15,160 nucleotides of DNA. It comes from Gammaproteobacteria bacterium (GTDB taxonomy: Bacteria > Pseudomonadota > Gammaproteobacteria > Pseudomonadales > Litorivicinaceae). The stretch spans positions 1 to 15,160 of the forward strand of contig PBDH01000019.1 of the NCBI GenBank assembly GCA_002717305.1. The letters are read 5' to 3'. Below are positions 6,875 to 14,368 of this stretch, piece after piece; position 1 is the stretch's first letter; every line of letters begins with the position of its first letter. Below the pieces are notes generated by a model. That model saw only the letters and a list, made by a program, of their open reading frames with translations. It made no database searches and was not told the origin of the DNA. Position numbers and translations under genes: made by a program.

Positions 6875-7352
6875 TCGTATCGATTCCGTATGCTGAAAGA
6901 TCGGCCAGACCGTGGTGCAAACAATAGGAAAGCCATTCACTTAAAAATTGATCCAGCTGCTCTCTCTCGTTGGGTTGAACCATGGAGGGATTTGGATAAG
7001 GATAGGCACCCTGAATAAAATCGGACGAACTCTCGTCGGTTACTTGGGCAAGATGTACATCATAGTACAACCGCACTGTAAATGCGGGTAAGGGCACCCA
7101 AATACTCTGCCCATCCAACAAGCTACACTGACTTTCGCAGAGACCTGTGTAGGGTCCAAGATCCCTAAAACGCATTCTGACAAGACAATCCTGTCCGCCG
7201 AATGGAAGAATAAACTGTAGAGAATCCTCTGAGCCAAAGCGACGCATAAGCCGGATCAGCAAACTATAGTTGAGACCACAAGTCGCGTGGTGTCTTTGTA
7301 AATTTGGTACGTGGCAAGTCTTAGAAGACAAGTCACACTCCTTCTCTTTCAC
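6849..7352 (-). CDS. yqiB: DUF1249 (YqiB) family protein
   Basis: The 167-residue protein matches the YqiB family by eye: the N-terminal VPNLQRHHATCGLNYSLLIRLMRR corresponds to the family pattern P..........CE.NY..L..L.P, the centre has WVPLPAFTVRLYYDVHLAQV, and the C-terminal half has YPYPNP followed by N.REQLDQFLSEWLSYCLHHG. No biochemical function is known to me for the family. Position supports it: YqiB lies beside nudF and parE in E. coli. The start shown is a GTG overlapping the nudF stop by four bases (GTGA), but it has no good ribosome site; a TTG at 7331 sits behind a clean AAGGAG and may be the true start, giving 160 residues. Residues 6-25 hold three cysteines and three histidines, which could be chance or a metal site. 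Confidence 0.87.
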   Translation of the reverse strand: MKEKECDLSSKTCHVPNLQRHHATCGLNYSLLIRLMRRFGSEDSLQFILPFGGQDCLVRMRFRDLGPYTGLCESQCSLLDGQSIWVPLPAFTVRLYYDVHLAQVTDESSSDFIQGAYPYPNPSMVQPNEREQLDQFLSEWLSYCLHHGLADLSAYGIDTNELSGTGY

Positions 7353-7963
7353 TTAGATATGTTTAACTGTAGCCACTGCAAACCAATTATTGTGGCCGCA
7401 TTGTTCACTTTTTTAGTCTGCAACGCTTCCACGGCTGAAGCAATGGAAATCACGTGTACTTTCAAATCCTCATACTCATTGGTCTGACCCCGGAATCGCT
7501 CTACCTTTGTCAGATCACAAGGCGCAAAATACAAAAAAACAAGCTCGTTTGACCCGCCGGGACTCGGGTAGTATGTGAACACTAATTGAGGGTCAGCGTC
7601 GAGCGATAAACCAGTTTCTTCGAATACTTCGCGACGACACGTTTCAAGCGGAGATTCATTGGCCTCGCAAATGCCAGCCACCCATTCAAGCATCCAGGGA
7701 CTATCATCCAGTTCTGACATCGCTGGACCAACTCTAAACTGCTCAACCATAGCGACCTGCTGCCGTTTTAGATCGCATAAGATCACGACAACTGCCGGTG
7801 CGCGAACAAGCAGCTCACGGAGCATGGGGCCAACCGATTCCCTCTGATATCCACGATGAGTCAATCGAAGTTCATCCAGCTGAAAAAACCCTTCGGCTAG
7901 TCGCTCGGAGGCCTCAAGCGTCCAATCCGTGCGACCAAATGTCGGCTCTGGCCAATCAGTCAT
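7349..7963 (-). CDS. nudF: ADP-ribose pyrophosphatase (Nudix hydrolase)
   Basis: The enzyme hydrolyses ADP-ribose to AMP and ribose-5-phosphate, limiting free ADP-ribose in the cytoplasm. The 204-residue product (E. coli NudF is about 209) contains a complete Nudix box at about residues 97-119: the glycine of GICEANE, then RREVFEETGL, fitting GX5EX7REUXEEXGU. MVEQFRVGP upstream and the TYYPSPGGSNELVFLYFA segment downstream are typical of the NudF/ADPRase subgroup. The ATG at 7963 is chosen over the longer open frame because GGGGAG lies four bases before it and the extension would only translate thiD in another frame; it overlaps the thiD stop by eight bases. It lies between thiD and yqiB, recalling the E. 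coli nudF-yqiB pair. Confidence 0.93.
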   Translation of the reverse strand: MTDWPEPTFGRTDWTLEASERLAEGFFQLDELRLTHRGYQRESVGPMLRELLVRAPAVVVILCDLKRQQVAMVEQFRVGPAMSELDDSPWMLEWVAGICEANESPLETCRREVFEETGLSLDADPQLVFTYYPSPGGSNELVFLYFAPCDLTKVERFRGQTNEYEDLKVHVISIASAVEALQTKKVNNAATIIGLQWLQLNISK

Positions 7964-8762
7964 TGTCTCCCCAAAAACGCCAAAAATGATGCAATGGGCC
8001 ATGGCCCCTACCCACATTCAAACGACTAGCCGCAGTGATCGCTCCTCTGACGTAAGTCTTAGCCTCTGCTACCGCATCAGGAGTCTTTAATCCCTGCCCC
8101 ATAAATGATGCAAGTGCACTGGATAACGTGCATCCCGTCCCATGCGTGTTCATGGTATCAATACGCTCGCTATCATACCAAATATACCTATCATCCAGGG
8201 CGAGCAAATCAGGTGATTCGTTTGTTGCCAGATGGCCGCCTTTTAAAAGTACCGCACCCGGACCCAATCTCAGGAGGGCCTTTGTTTGATGTAGCATGCT
8301 TTCACGGTCGACTGCTTCTCTAACACCCAGAAGATCCGCAGCCTCAGGTAAATTCGGTGTTATCAAGGAGGCTTTTGTTATCAGTGACTCCCGAAGTGAA
8401 GCGACTGCATCCGCTTGCAATAATCGATCTCCACTTTTGGCCACCATGACGGGATCCACAACGATTGGGCATTGTAGGCCGGCCACAAATTCCGCTACGG
8501 CCTCTATCACTTCAGGTGTACCTAACATACCAATTTTAACAGCATCAATCTGGATATCCCCTGCGACCGCCTGCATCTGCTTCTTCAGAAAAGAAGTCGT
8601 AACTGGGTAGATCGCGTCGACACCCACTGTGTTCTGCGCAGTCAAAGCTGTGACCACACTCAAGCCGTATGCACCAGTCGCTGAAATAGACTTTAAGTCA
8701 CCTTGAATACCGGCACCGCCACCCGAGTCAGAACCTGCGATCGTGAGTATATTTGCCAACAT
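7956..8762 (-). CDS. thiD: Hydroxymethylpyrimidine / phosphomethylpyrimidine kinase
   Basis: ThiD phosphorylates hydroxymethylpyrimidine twice to supply the pyrimidine half of thiamine. The 268 residues match E. coli ThiD (266). Seen motifs: AGSDSGGGAGIQGDLK at the N-terminus (substrate loop), AQNTVGV, KIGML (76-80), VVDPVMVAKSGDRLL (101-115), TPNLPEA (135-141), LLKGGH, and the anion-hole signature THGTGCTLSSA with Cys211 as the catalytic-loop cysteine. The C-terminus GRGHGPLHHFW is also typical. The ATG at 8762 has AAAGGA about six bases upstream. It is the first gene of the minus-strand series thiD-nudF-yqiB-parE and is divergent from lptM. No other thiamine gene is present, and no TPP riboswitch fits in the 64-base upstream gap. 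Confidence 0.96.
   Translation of the reverse strand: MLANILTIAGSDSGGGAGIQGDLKSISATGAYGLSVVTALTAQNTVGVDAIYPVTTSFLKKQMQAVAGDIQIDAVKIGMLGTPEVIEAVAEFVAGLQCPIVVDPVMVAKSGDRLLQADAVASLRESLITKASLITPNLPEAADLLGVREAVDRESMLHQTKALLRLGPGAVLLKGGHLATNESPDLLALDDRYIWYDSERIDTMNTHGTGCTLSSALASFMGQGLKTPDAVAEAKTYVRGAITAASRLNVGRGHGPLHHFWRFWGDND
7967..7972 (-). promoter_or_regulatory. Ribosome binding site that fixes the nudF start
   Basis: GGGGAG on the minus strand lies four bases before the ATG at 7963, inside the end of thiD. No comparable site precedes the longer in-frame start near 8017, so it decides for the 204-residue form. Confidence 0.7.
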
Positions 8763-8826
8763 TTTCTATCCTTTATTTGAAAACAGTTTAGCCGGTTTCG
8801 GTACAAATCTGGGTATACTTAAAACC
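8763..8826. promoter_or_regulatory. Divergent promoter region between thiD and lptM
   Basis: This 64-base AT-rich gap must carry promoters for both directions unless transcripts enter from elsewhere. On the plus strand TATACT (8814-8819, five of six to -10) ends seven bases before the lptM ATG; no good -35 lies at 16-18 bases. On the minus strand I see no convincing promoter for thiD, only a weak TAAACT. Confidence 0.45.
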
Positions 8827-8949
8827 ATGAAAACAATCCTAGCTAGTATCGTAATATTGGGTTCAAGTTTATTCCTCGGAGCGTGCGGACAGACAGGGCC
8901 TTTGTTCCTCCCAGATCAGCCGAACAAGACGGTAGACGGGCGGAACTAA
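8827..8949 (+). CDS. lptM: LptM-like small lipoprotein (LPS-assembly associated)
   Basis: The 40-residue product has a lipoprotein signal, hydrophobic residues 4-17 and lipobox LGAC with the lipidated cysteine at position 20. It is followed at once by CGQTGPLFLP, the signature of LptM/YifL (CGLKGPLYFP in E. coli). LptM is an outer-membrane lipoprotein that binds the LptDE translocon and helps LptD mature. This copy is shorter than E. coli LptM (67 residues), lacking most of the polar tail, as is common in relatives. It sits two bases before lysA, matching the usual position at the head of the lysA/dapF operon. The ATG at 8827 lacks a Shine-Dalgarno sequence; a longer in-frame start at 8743 would run back through the divergent thiD start and destroy the signal peptide. 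Confidence 0.86.
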   Translation: MKTILASIVILGSSLFLGACGQTGPLFLPDQPNKTVDGRN

Positions 8950-8951
8950 CC

Positions 8952-10214
8952 ATGGATCACTTCCAGTATCGTGATGGTATCTTACATGCCGAGGATGTAG
9001 CGGTTTCCGAAATTGCCAACCGGCACGGAACACCTTGCTTTATTTACTCAAGAGCAACACTGGTTAGACACTACCATGCGTATGCGGACGCATTAAGTGA
9101 TGTTCCACATTTAATTTGCTACGGCATGAAAGCAAACTCGAACCTTGCGGTCTTACAGTTGCTAGCAAAGGAGGGCGCTGGATTCGATATCGTATCAGTC
9201 GGGGAACTCGAAAGGGTCATCAAAGCCGGTGGCGACCCTCGAAAAATTGTGTTCTCTGGAGTTGGTAAACAACGCCACGAAATGCAGAGGGCGCTTGAGA
9301 TTGGTATTTACTGTTTCAATGTAGAATCGCTCGCAGAGCTTGAGCACTTAAATTCAGTCGCATCCGAAATGGATATAGTTGCGCCAGTATCACTCAGAAT
9401 CAATCCGGACGTTGATCCGAAAACGCATCCCTACATTTCCACCGGACTCAAAGCAAATAAATTCGGTATCGCGCACGAAGATGCTATTGCTGCCTATAAA
9501 CGCGCCCATGAGTTGCCTGGATTAAATCCGATCGGCATTGACTGCCACATTGGGAGTCAATTGATCGATATCTCACCACTGATTGAGTCACTCGACAAGC
9601 TCTTGAACGTAATTGATGAATTGGCTGACCTTGGCATTATTCTCAAGCATGTTGATCTTGGTGGGGGGTTAGGCGTGACCTACGATCAGGAAAAACCACC
9701 CCATCCGTCGGACTACCTCTCAATTGTTAAAGAGCGCTTAAAAGATCGAGCTCTCAATCTAGTGCTTGAACCAGGGCGGTCCATTGCCGCAAACGCTGGT
9801 ATTTTTGTCACCCGAACGATCTTAACAAAAATGAACCAAGATCAGAACTTTGCGGTCGTCGATGGAGCAATGAATGACTTGATACGTCCCAGTCTATATG
9901 GAGCCTGGCAGAATATTATTCCGGTCGAAACTACTGATAAACCAGACCAGACTGAAGCCTGTTTTGACGTTGTAGGACCCGTGTGCGAATCAGGGGATTT
10001 TTTGGGTAAAGGCCGTCGTCTAAGGTTACAAGAGGGTGATTTGCTTGCTGTGCGCTCCTCTGGTGCATATGGATTTGTAATGGGATCCAACTACAATACC
10101 CGTGGGCGAGCCGCAGAAATTTTAGTCGACAAGCATAGGACTCACCTAATCCGCGAACGTGAATCGATAGAAAGCCTCTGGGCTCTCGAAAAATTAGTTG
10201 ACGGATTACCATGA
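8952..10214 (+). CDS. lysA: Diaminopimelate decarboxylase
   Basis: LysA converts meso-diaminopimelate to lysine, the last step of the pathway. The 420-residue fold-III PLP enzyme shows LICYGMKANSNLAV (PLP lysine Lys60), GFDIVSVGELERV, DCHIGSQ (His199), DLGGGLGV (237-239), LEPGRSIAANAG (Glu273), GPVCESGD (Cys345-Glu346, the DAP decarboxylase form instead of the ODC Cys-Asp) and SGAYGFVMGSNYN (Tyr373). The ATG at 8952 gives MDHFQYRDG, the usual LysA opening; the frame is open back to 8883 but that part overlaps lptM. A GGGCGGA purine stretch precedes the start. It is placed between lptM and dapF as in Pseudomonas-type operons. It is a distant paralogue of the decarboxylase at 3757-4914. Confidence 0.96.
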   Translation: MDHFQYRDGILHAEDVAVSEIANRHGTPCFIYSRATLVRHYHAYADALSDVPHLICYGMKANSNLAVLQLLAKEGAGFDIVSVGELERVIKAGGDPRKIVFSGVGKQRHEMQRALEIGIYCFNVESLAELEHLNSVASEMDIVAPVSLRINPDVDPKTHPYISTGLKANKFGIAHEDAIAAYKRAHELPGLNPIGIDCHIGSQLIDISPLIESLDKLLNVIDELADLGIILKHVDLGGGLGVTYDQEKPPHPSDYLSIVKERLKDRALNLVLEPGRSIAANAGIFVTRTILTKMNQDQNFAVVDGAMNDLIRPSLYGAWQNIIPVETTDKPDQTEACFDVVGPVCESGDFLGKGRRLRLQEGDLLAVRSSGAYGFVMGSNYNTRGRAAEILVDKHRTHLIRERESIESLWALEKLVDGLP

Positions 10215-11050
10215 GAATTCAATTCACAAAAATGCATGGTCTTGGGAACGATTTCCTTGTTATCGATGCGCTCAGCCAGCACCTCAGTCTTCGTCCAAGC
10301 CAAGTCCAAAAGCTGGCCAATCGCCATACTGGAATAGGTTTTGATCAATTATTACTCATTGAGCCACCGTCACGTCCAGACGCCGATTTTGATTACAGAA
10401 TTTTCAACTCGGATGGTGGTGAAGTGGAGCATTGTGGTAACGGCGCACGCTGTTTAGCAAAATTCGTTACCGACAAAGAGTTAACCGCTAAACCCACCAT
10501 TACCTTGAACACGGCTTGCGGTCTGATAGAACTTGCTATCACTGAAAGCGGGCTTATTTGTGTCAACATGGGCAAACCAATACTCGATATTGAACTGCTT
10601 CCGTACCAAGCACCACCACAACCTAATAAGACGCAAACGGTTTCCCTAAATACACCAAAAGGGCCTCTTGAATTTGGCTTGATCAGTATGGGCAACCCGC
10701 ATGCAGTAACAAATGTCGATTCAGTAGACACAAGCGATGTTGCAATGATTGGGGGTGCCATTCAACGACTTGAGCAATTCCCCGACTCGGTTAATGTTAG
10801 CTTCATGGAAATCGTCTCGGAAACCGAAATTCGCCTACGAGTGTTTGAACGGGGAGTTGGCGAAACCCTTGCATGTGGAACGGGTGCATGTGCGGCAGTC
10901 ACATACGGCCGCTTGCTTGGACGTTTAAATCCCAATGTCACAGTTGCAACTCGTGGCGGAAACCTGCAGATTGAGTGGGACGGGATCGGATGTGATCTAA
11001 AAATGATAGGGCCCGCAGAGTCAGTATTTGACGGAGAGTTTCGCCTGTGA
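10211..11050 (+). CDS. dapF: Diaminopimelate epimerase
   Basis: DapF interconverts LL- and meso-diaminopimelate, feeding both lysine synthesis through the adjacent LysA and peptidoglycan. The 279-residue product (E. coli 274) opens with FTKMHGLGNDF and has both catalytic cysteines in their standard contexts: Cys75 in GGEVEHCGNGARC and Cys222 in GETLACGTGACA, with MGNPHAV and FERGVGET also conserved. It starts at an ATG overlapping the lysA stop by four bases (ATGA), and its own stop overlaps the next gene by four, so this part of the operon is translationally coupled throughout. Confidence 0.97.
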   Translation: MRIQFTKMHGLGNDFLVIDALSQHLSLRPSQVQKLANRHTGIGFDQLLLIEPPSRPDADFDYRIFNSDGGEVEHCGNGARCLAKFVTDKELTAKPTITLNTACGLIELAITESGLICVNMGKPILDIELLPYQAPPQPNKTQTVSLNTPKGPLEFGLISMGNPHAVTNVDSVDTSDVAMIGGAIQRLEQFPDSVNVSFMEIVSETEIRLRVFERGVGETLACGTGACAAVTYGRLLGRLNPNVTVATRGGNLQIEWDGIGCDLKMIGPAESVFDGEFRL

Positions 11051-11727
11051 AAATAAAGGCTGAGCAAATCGCAGCTTATCTGCAGGGTCACGCGAACTTT
11101 TTTAACGACCACCCCCAATTGGTCCGTGAACTAAAAATTCCTACCGATTCTGGCATTGCTATTTCTTTAGTAGAGTTTCAGGTTCGAAAATTGAGAGAAC
11201 ACATTCAGTTGCTCGAGCGGGAAAACGATCACATGATTGAGACGGCTCGTATAAATAGTGTGTTATTTGAAAAGACACGGACGCTAGTTTTATCTTTGTT
11301 GAACGCGAGTGACCTTGACGATCTCTCGGTTGTTCTCGACGAAAAATTAGCAAATGGATTTGATATACCAATTGTTCGTCTTCTGTTATCCGATCAATTT
11401 AATGTACCCGACAGTGTCGCGTTGGTTAAACCGATAAGCGCCAAAGACCTCAAAGAAGGAGGAAGTCTTGCTCACGCTATCTCGGATAAAGAGCCGTGGG
11501 TTGGACGCGTAACCGCAGATCGAAAAAAGCAACTATTCGGCAAAGAATCCAAAGCTGTTGAGAGTTGCGCAACACTGGCGTTAATCCGTGGACATACCTA
11601 TGGTTTATTGGCCTTGGGACATCCAGATGCGACGCACTTCCAATCTAGTCAGGACACTCTTTTCCTTGAACATATTGGGGAGGCATTGGCTATGATCCTT
11701 CCACGTCTACTGAATCAGGACCATTAA
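11047..11727 (+). CDS. DUF484 family protein (GAF-like domain)
   Basis: The 226-residue protein belongs to DUF484, the family regularly found between dapF and xerC in gammaproteobacteria. The N-terminus IAAYLQGHANFFNDHPQLVRELKIP is the family hallmark, followed by SLVEFQVRKLREHIQLLERENDHM, a probable coiled coil (about residues 40-65), then a GAF-like alpha/beta region ending in CATLALIRGHTYGLLALGHPDATHFQSSQDTLFLEHIGEAL. No catalytic motif is visible. The function is not established; the fold suggests ligand binding or regulation. The GTG start overlaps the dapF stop by four bases (GTGA). Three bases separate its stop from xerC. Confidence 0.9.
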   Translation: MKIKAEQIAAYLQGHANFFNDHPQLVRELKIPTDSGIAISLVEFQVRKLREHIQLLERENDHMIETARINSVLFEKTRTLVLSLLNASDLDDLSVVLDEKLANGFDIPIVRLLLSDQFNVPDSVALVKPISAKDLKEGGSLAHAISDKEPWVGRVTADRKKQLFGKESKAVESCATLALIRGHTYGLLALGHPDATHFQSSQDTLFLEHIGEALAMILPRLLNQDH

Positions 11728-11730
11728 GTC

Positions 11731-12624
11731 GTGACCTTCGATGCGTTTGTCTCCCACTATCTTAACAGCATGCGCCAAACACAGAGACGAAGCGAAAAAA
11801 CAATCGAAGCCTATTCCAGGGATTTGAAACAAGCAGCAGCTTTTTTCGGCAAACATGCTGATATTAAGTCGCTCGATACACTATCTGTGATTGCTTGGGT
11901 GAGAGCATTAAGCGTAAAGAATGTAGCTGGCCGATCGATCTCCAGAAAACTATCTGCTCTTCGTGGTCTGTTCGGGGAGGCTGTAAATCAAAAGATTATT
12001 CAAACAAATCCAGCCGCGAATGTTCGCGCCCCGAAGGCAGTAAAATATCTACCCAACACACTAAGCCCTGATGCGATACAAAGACTGCTCGATGCGCCCT
12101 TCAACTCCGATGACCCCGAAGCAGTGCGTGATCAAGCGATTTTCGAACTACTCTATTCTTCTGGTCTTCGCCTAGCCGAGGTTCTGGGGCTCACGCTTCA
12201 GGATGTACTCGGTAACCCGGAGGAACTCAAAATTCTTGGTAAAGGTAGTAAAGAGAGGATCGTTCCTGTTGGCAAAAAAGCGCGAGAAGCTCTCGCTATC
12301 TGGCTAAAAAATCGCAAGGAATGGGATTTAGGAGTCGCGGATTCTGTTTTTCTCACGAAAAAAGGAACTTGTGTTTCACCACGAACAGTCCAACGACGAC
12401 TTGATATTCGCGCCCGAGAAGTCGGCTTGGATCAGCACGTTCATCCCCACGCTTTAAGACATTCAGCGGCTACTCATATGTTGGAATCCTCCGGTGACTT
12501 GCGAGCAATCCAAGAATTCTTAGGTCACCAGAGCCTGTCGACCACTCAAATCTACACGCATCTTGATTTTCAACATTTGGCCGAGGTCTATGACAAGGCT
12601 CATCCACGAGCCAAGTCCAAATGA
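11731..12624 (+). CDS. xerC: Site-specific tyrosine recombinase XerC
   Basis: XerC acts with XerD at the chromosomal dif site to resolve chromosome dimers before division. The 297-residue product has the N-terminal SAM-like core-binding domain (about 1-90: SEKTIEAYSRDL, ISRKLSALRGLF) and the catalytic domain. All six active-site residues occur at positions essentially identical to E. coli XerC: Arg147 in SSGLRLAEV, Lys171 in GKGSKER, His240 and Arg243 in HPHALRHSAATHM, His266 in LGHQSLSTTQ and nucleophile Tyr275 in IYTHLD. It starts with GTG, and the HAD gene overlaps its stop by four bases. Its position after dapF and DUF484 marks it as the housekeeping enzyme, not a mobile-element integrase. 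Confidence 0.96.
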   Translation: MTFDAFVSHYLNSMRQTQRRSEKTIEAYSRDLKQAAAFFGKHADIKSLDTLSVIAWVRALSVKNVAGRSISRKLSALRGLFGEAVNQKIIQTNPAANVRAPKAVKYLPNTLSPDAIQRLLDAPFNSDDPEAVRDQAIFELLYSSGLRLAEVLGLTLQDVLGNPEELKILGKGSKERIVPVGKKAREALAIWLKNRKEWDLGVADSVFLTKKGTCVSPRTVQRRLDIRAREVGLDQHVHPHALRHSAATHMLESSGDLRAIQEFLGHQSLSTTQIYTHLDFQHLAEVYDKAHPRAKSK

Positions 12625-13328
12625 CGAAACTTATTCGCGCACTCACTTTTGATCTAGATAATACGCTGTGGGAAACAGATGTATCTATACTACGCGCCGA
12701 AGATGTTATGGCACACCATTTAAGAACCTTAACACCCTCTAAATGGATGGCAGAATTTAACCTTGAAACATTTCATGCGTTAAGAAAATTGGTAGTCAAA
12801 GAGCAGCCCCAAATTGCTCACAATCTGACAACCACTCGCAAGGAAACCCTTAAACGCTGGTTTGAAAACCGAGGCGCGACAACAGCGATTGCTGACGACC
12901 TCGCAAACGAGGGGTTCCGAGTTTTTTACCAAGAACGGCAAAACGTAACGCCTTACCCGGGGACTGTCGCAACACTCAATCAGTTATCTAAAAACTTTAA
13001 GCTAGCAGCGATTACAAATGGCAATGCCGACCTGATGGCAATGCAAATCGGCCAGTATTTTCAGTTTTCGCTGAAATCGCAGGATTTTCTGGAGCCAAAG
13101 CCTGCCCCGGGTATGTTTGAAGAGGCGTTAAAGCGCTTAAAGGTTGATCCGCATGAATGCATGCACGTTGGCGATGACATCGAACATGACGTTATTGGGG
13201 CGAGGCAGGTTGGCATGAAAACCGTTTGGTTTAACATGCACAGTCTTTCTCAAAAGGGAGATACCCTCGCCGACTATGTGATCACCGATCTGCGGGAGCT
13301 TTTACACCTCCTCAAGCTACACGGTTGA
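12621..13328 (+). CDS. yigB: HAD-family phosphatase, YigB-like
   Basis: The 235-residue protein (E. coli YigB 238) has the four HAD motifs: FDLDNTLWE (nucleophile Asp11, acid/base Asp13), AITNGN (Thr132), EPKPAPGMF (Lys160) and HVGDDIEHDVIGA (Asp185/Asp186). The region between motifs I and II is a helical C1-type cap. YigB in E. coli dephosphorylates a flavin-pathway intermediate (5-amino-6-(5-phosphoribitylamino)uracil) and FMN; the same role is likely here from similarity and from its place directly after xerC, but HAD substrates are hard to predict. The ATG overlaps the xerC stop by four bases. The last 17 bases overlap the 3' end of the convergent dehydrogenase gene, with no intrinsic terminator between them. 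Confidence 0.9.
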   Translation: MTKLIRALTFDLDNTLWETDVSILRAEDVMAHHLRTLTPSKWMAEFNLETFHALRKLVVKEQPQIAHNLTTTRKETLKRWFENRGATTAIADDLANEGFRVFYQERQNVTPYPGTVATLNQLSKNFKLAAITNGNADLMAMQIGQYFQFSLKSQDFLEPKPAPGMFEEALKRLKVDPHECMHVGDDIEHDVIGARQVGMKTVWFNMHSLSQKGDTLADYVITDLRELLHLLKLHG

Positions 13329-14271
13329 TGGGCGCACCCTCGACAAAAGCTTCGAGATTCGTCTGCATAATATCGACAATCCGTTGACGTGATTCAAGGC
13401 TCGCCCAAGCACAGTGAGGCGTAATTACAAGGTTTGGATGCGTGCAATTAAGGAGTCTCGACTCTTTTGCTGGCGGCTCAGTAGTCAACACATCGATACC
13501 AGCGCCAGCTAAATGTCCAGACTCCAGAGCGTCACAAAGTGCATCCTCATCGACCAGACCACCCCGGGCGGTGTTGATGAAAAATGAGCCCTGTTTCATC
13601 TTTTGAAAAGCCTCGCGATTCATCATTTTCTGCGTCTGTTCATTGAGCAATCCATGCAGACTGACAAAATCGGACTGTTCTAGGAGTTTATCAAAACTTA
13701 CCCGATCGGAATTCTCAGCGTATTCAATACCATCGCGCCCCATCACAATAATCCGCATACCAAATGATTCTGCAAGCTTCCCCACCGCTCGACCGAGTTC
13801 ACCAAAGCCAATTATCCCAAGTGTCCGACCTTCAAGGTCAATGATTGGATAGTCCATCAAGCAAAACATCGAACTTTCAGACCAACGACTAGCTTCCACA
13901 TCATTACGATAGCGCTCGGCTTGGGTCGCAATCATAAGGATCAACATTAGCGTATGCTGACTGACCGAAGGGGTCCCATAGGCCGTAACGTTACATACAA
14001 CAACTCCATGATCAGCGGCTGCCTGTTTATCAACATTATCTGTCCCCGTAGCCGAGACAAGTATCAATTTCAAATCCGGTGCCGCCTCAAAATGGGGACG
14101 CTCGAACCTCACCTTGTTCAAGATCACGACATCAAAATCCTGAATTCTTTCAATCACTAGTTCGGGAGGGGTTGAATCATGGGTGACGAATTGGCTTGTT
14201 GCACTTGCAAGCCTCTCAAAATCCAACTCCTCGGGTTTCATAGATTGATAATCAAGAAATACAGCGCGCAC
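13312..14271 (-). CDS. D-2-hydroxyacid dehydrogenase, probably glycerate/hydroxypyruvate type
   Basis: This 319-residue NAD(P)-dependent enzyme reduces a 2-keto acid. The Rossmann motif GIIGFGELG is at 152-160; the catalytic triad is Arg236 in NTARGGLVD, Glu265 in TTEPP and His286 in ITPHCAWAS. TAYGTPSVSQHTLMLIL and ATGTDNVD are typical of the HprA (glycerate dehydrogenase) branch, so hydroxypyruvate/glyoxylate reduction is the best guess; other substrates are possible. The GTG at 14271 follows AAAGGAAG and gives MRAVFLDYQS, a normal start for the family; a TTG at 14313 would add 14 residues and has no ribosome site. The frame lies just after the amtB terminator, with a weak -10 (TAGAAT at 14303-14308) for its own transcription, and is convergent with the HAD gene. 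Confidence 0.88.
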   Translation of the reverse strand: MRAVFLDYQSMKPEELDFERLASATSQFVTHDSTPPELVIERIQDFDVVILNKVRFERPHFEAAPDLKLILVSATGTDNVDKQAAADHGVVVCNVTAYGTPSVSQHTLMLILMIATQAERYRNDVEASRWSESSMFCLMDYPIIDLEGRTLGIIGFGELGRAVGKLAESFGMRIIVMGRDGIEYAENSDRVSFDKLLEQSDFVSLHGLLNEQTQKMMNREAFQKMKQGSFFINTARGGLVDEDALCDALESGHLAGAGIDVLTTEPPAKESRLLNCTHPNLVITPHCAWASLESRQRIVDIMQTNLEAFVEGAPINRVA

Positions 14272-14276
14272 AGTCG

Positions 14277-14284
14277 CTTCCTTT
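14277..14284 (-). promoter_or_regulatory. Ribosome binding site that fixes the dehydrogenase start
   Basis: AAAGGAAG on the minus strand lies five bases before the GTG at 14271. The alternative TTG at 14313 has only a T-rich stretch before it, so this site favours the 319-residue form. Confidence 0.6.
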
Positions 14285-14323
14285 GTTATGAGGAGATCGG
14301 AAATTCTACGCAAAATTTAAAAT

Positions 14324-14347
14324 AAAAAAAGGGCGGCTAGGCCGCCC
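14324..14347 (-). terminator. Rho-independent terminator of the ammonium transporter gene
   Basis: On the minus strand a perfect seven-pair stem, GGGCGGC and GCCGCCC around a three-base loop (14331-14347), is followed directly by seven T residues and then an AT-rich stretch. It begins 21 bases after the amtB stop and ends transcription before the dehydrogenase gene. It is the clearest terminator in the window. Confidence 0.93.
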
Positions 14348-14368
14348 TAGTAAAGTCCCAGGAGGATT

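Noticed and set aside
6875..6940. 22-residue N-terminal extension of ParE
   Set aside because: It is the yqiB coding region read in another frame; the ATG at 6874 gives an N-terminus and length matching E. coli ParE.
8743..8826. Longer lptM start giving a 68-residue product
   Set aside because: It would begin inside the divergent thiD start and bury the signal peptide; the ATG at 8827 gives a normal lipoprotein signal.
8763..8826. TPP riboswitch upstream of thiD
   Set aside because: The gap is only 64 bases and shows no sequence like the conserved riboswitch core.
8883..8951. 23-residue N-terminal extension of LysA
   Set aside because: It lies in lptM in another frame and is not LysA-like; MDHFQYRDG at 8952 is the usual start.
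10393..11118. Minus-strand open frames of 122 and 118 codons antisense to dapF
   Set aside because: They are antisense shadows of a gene with both catalytic cysteines in place and show no family features.
11731..12624. Tyrosine recombinase as a sign of an integron, phage or integrative element
   Set aside because: All catalytic positions equal those of E. coli XerC and it sits in the conserved dapF-DUF484-xerC-HAD operon; no attachment repeats are seen.
14314..14323. Second terminator or small RNA between amtB and the dehydrogenase
   Set aside because: Only the AT-rich tail of the amtB terminator is present; there is no further stem.
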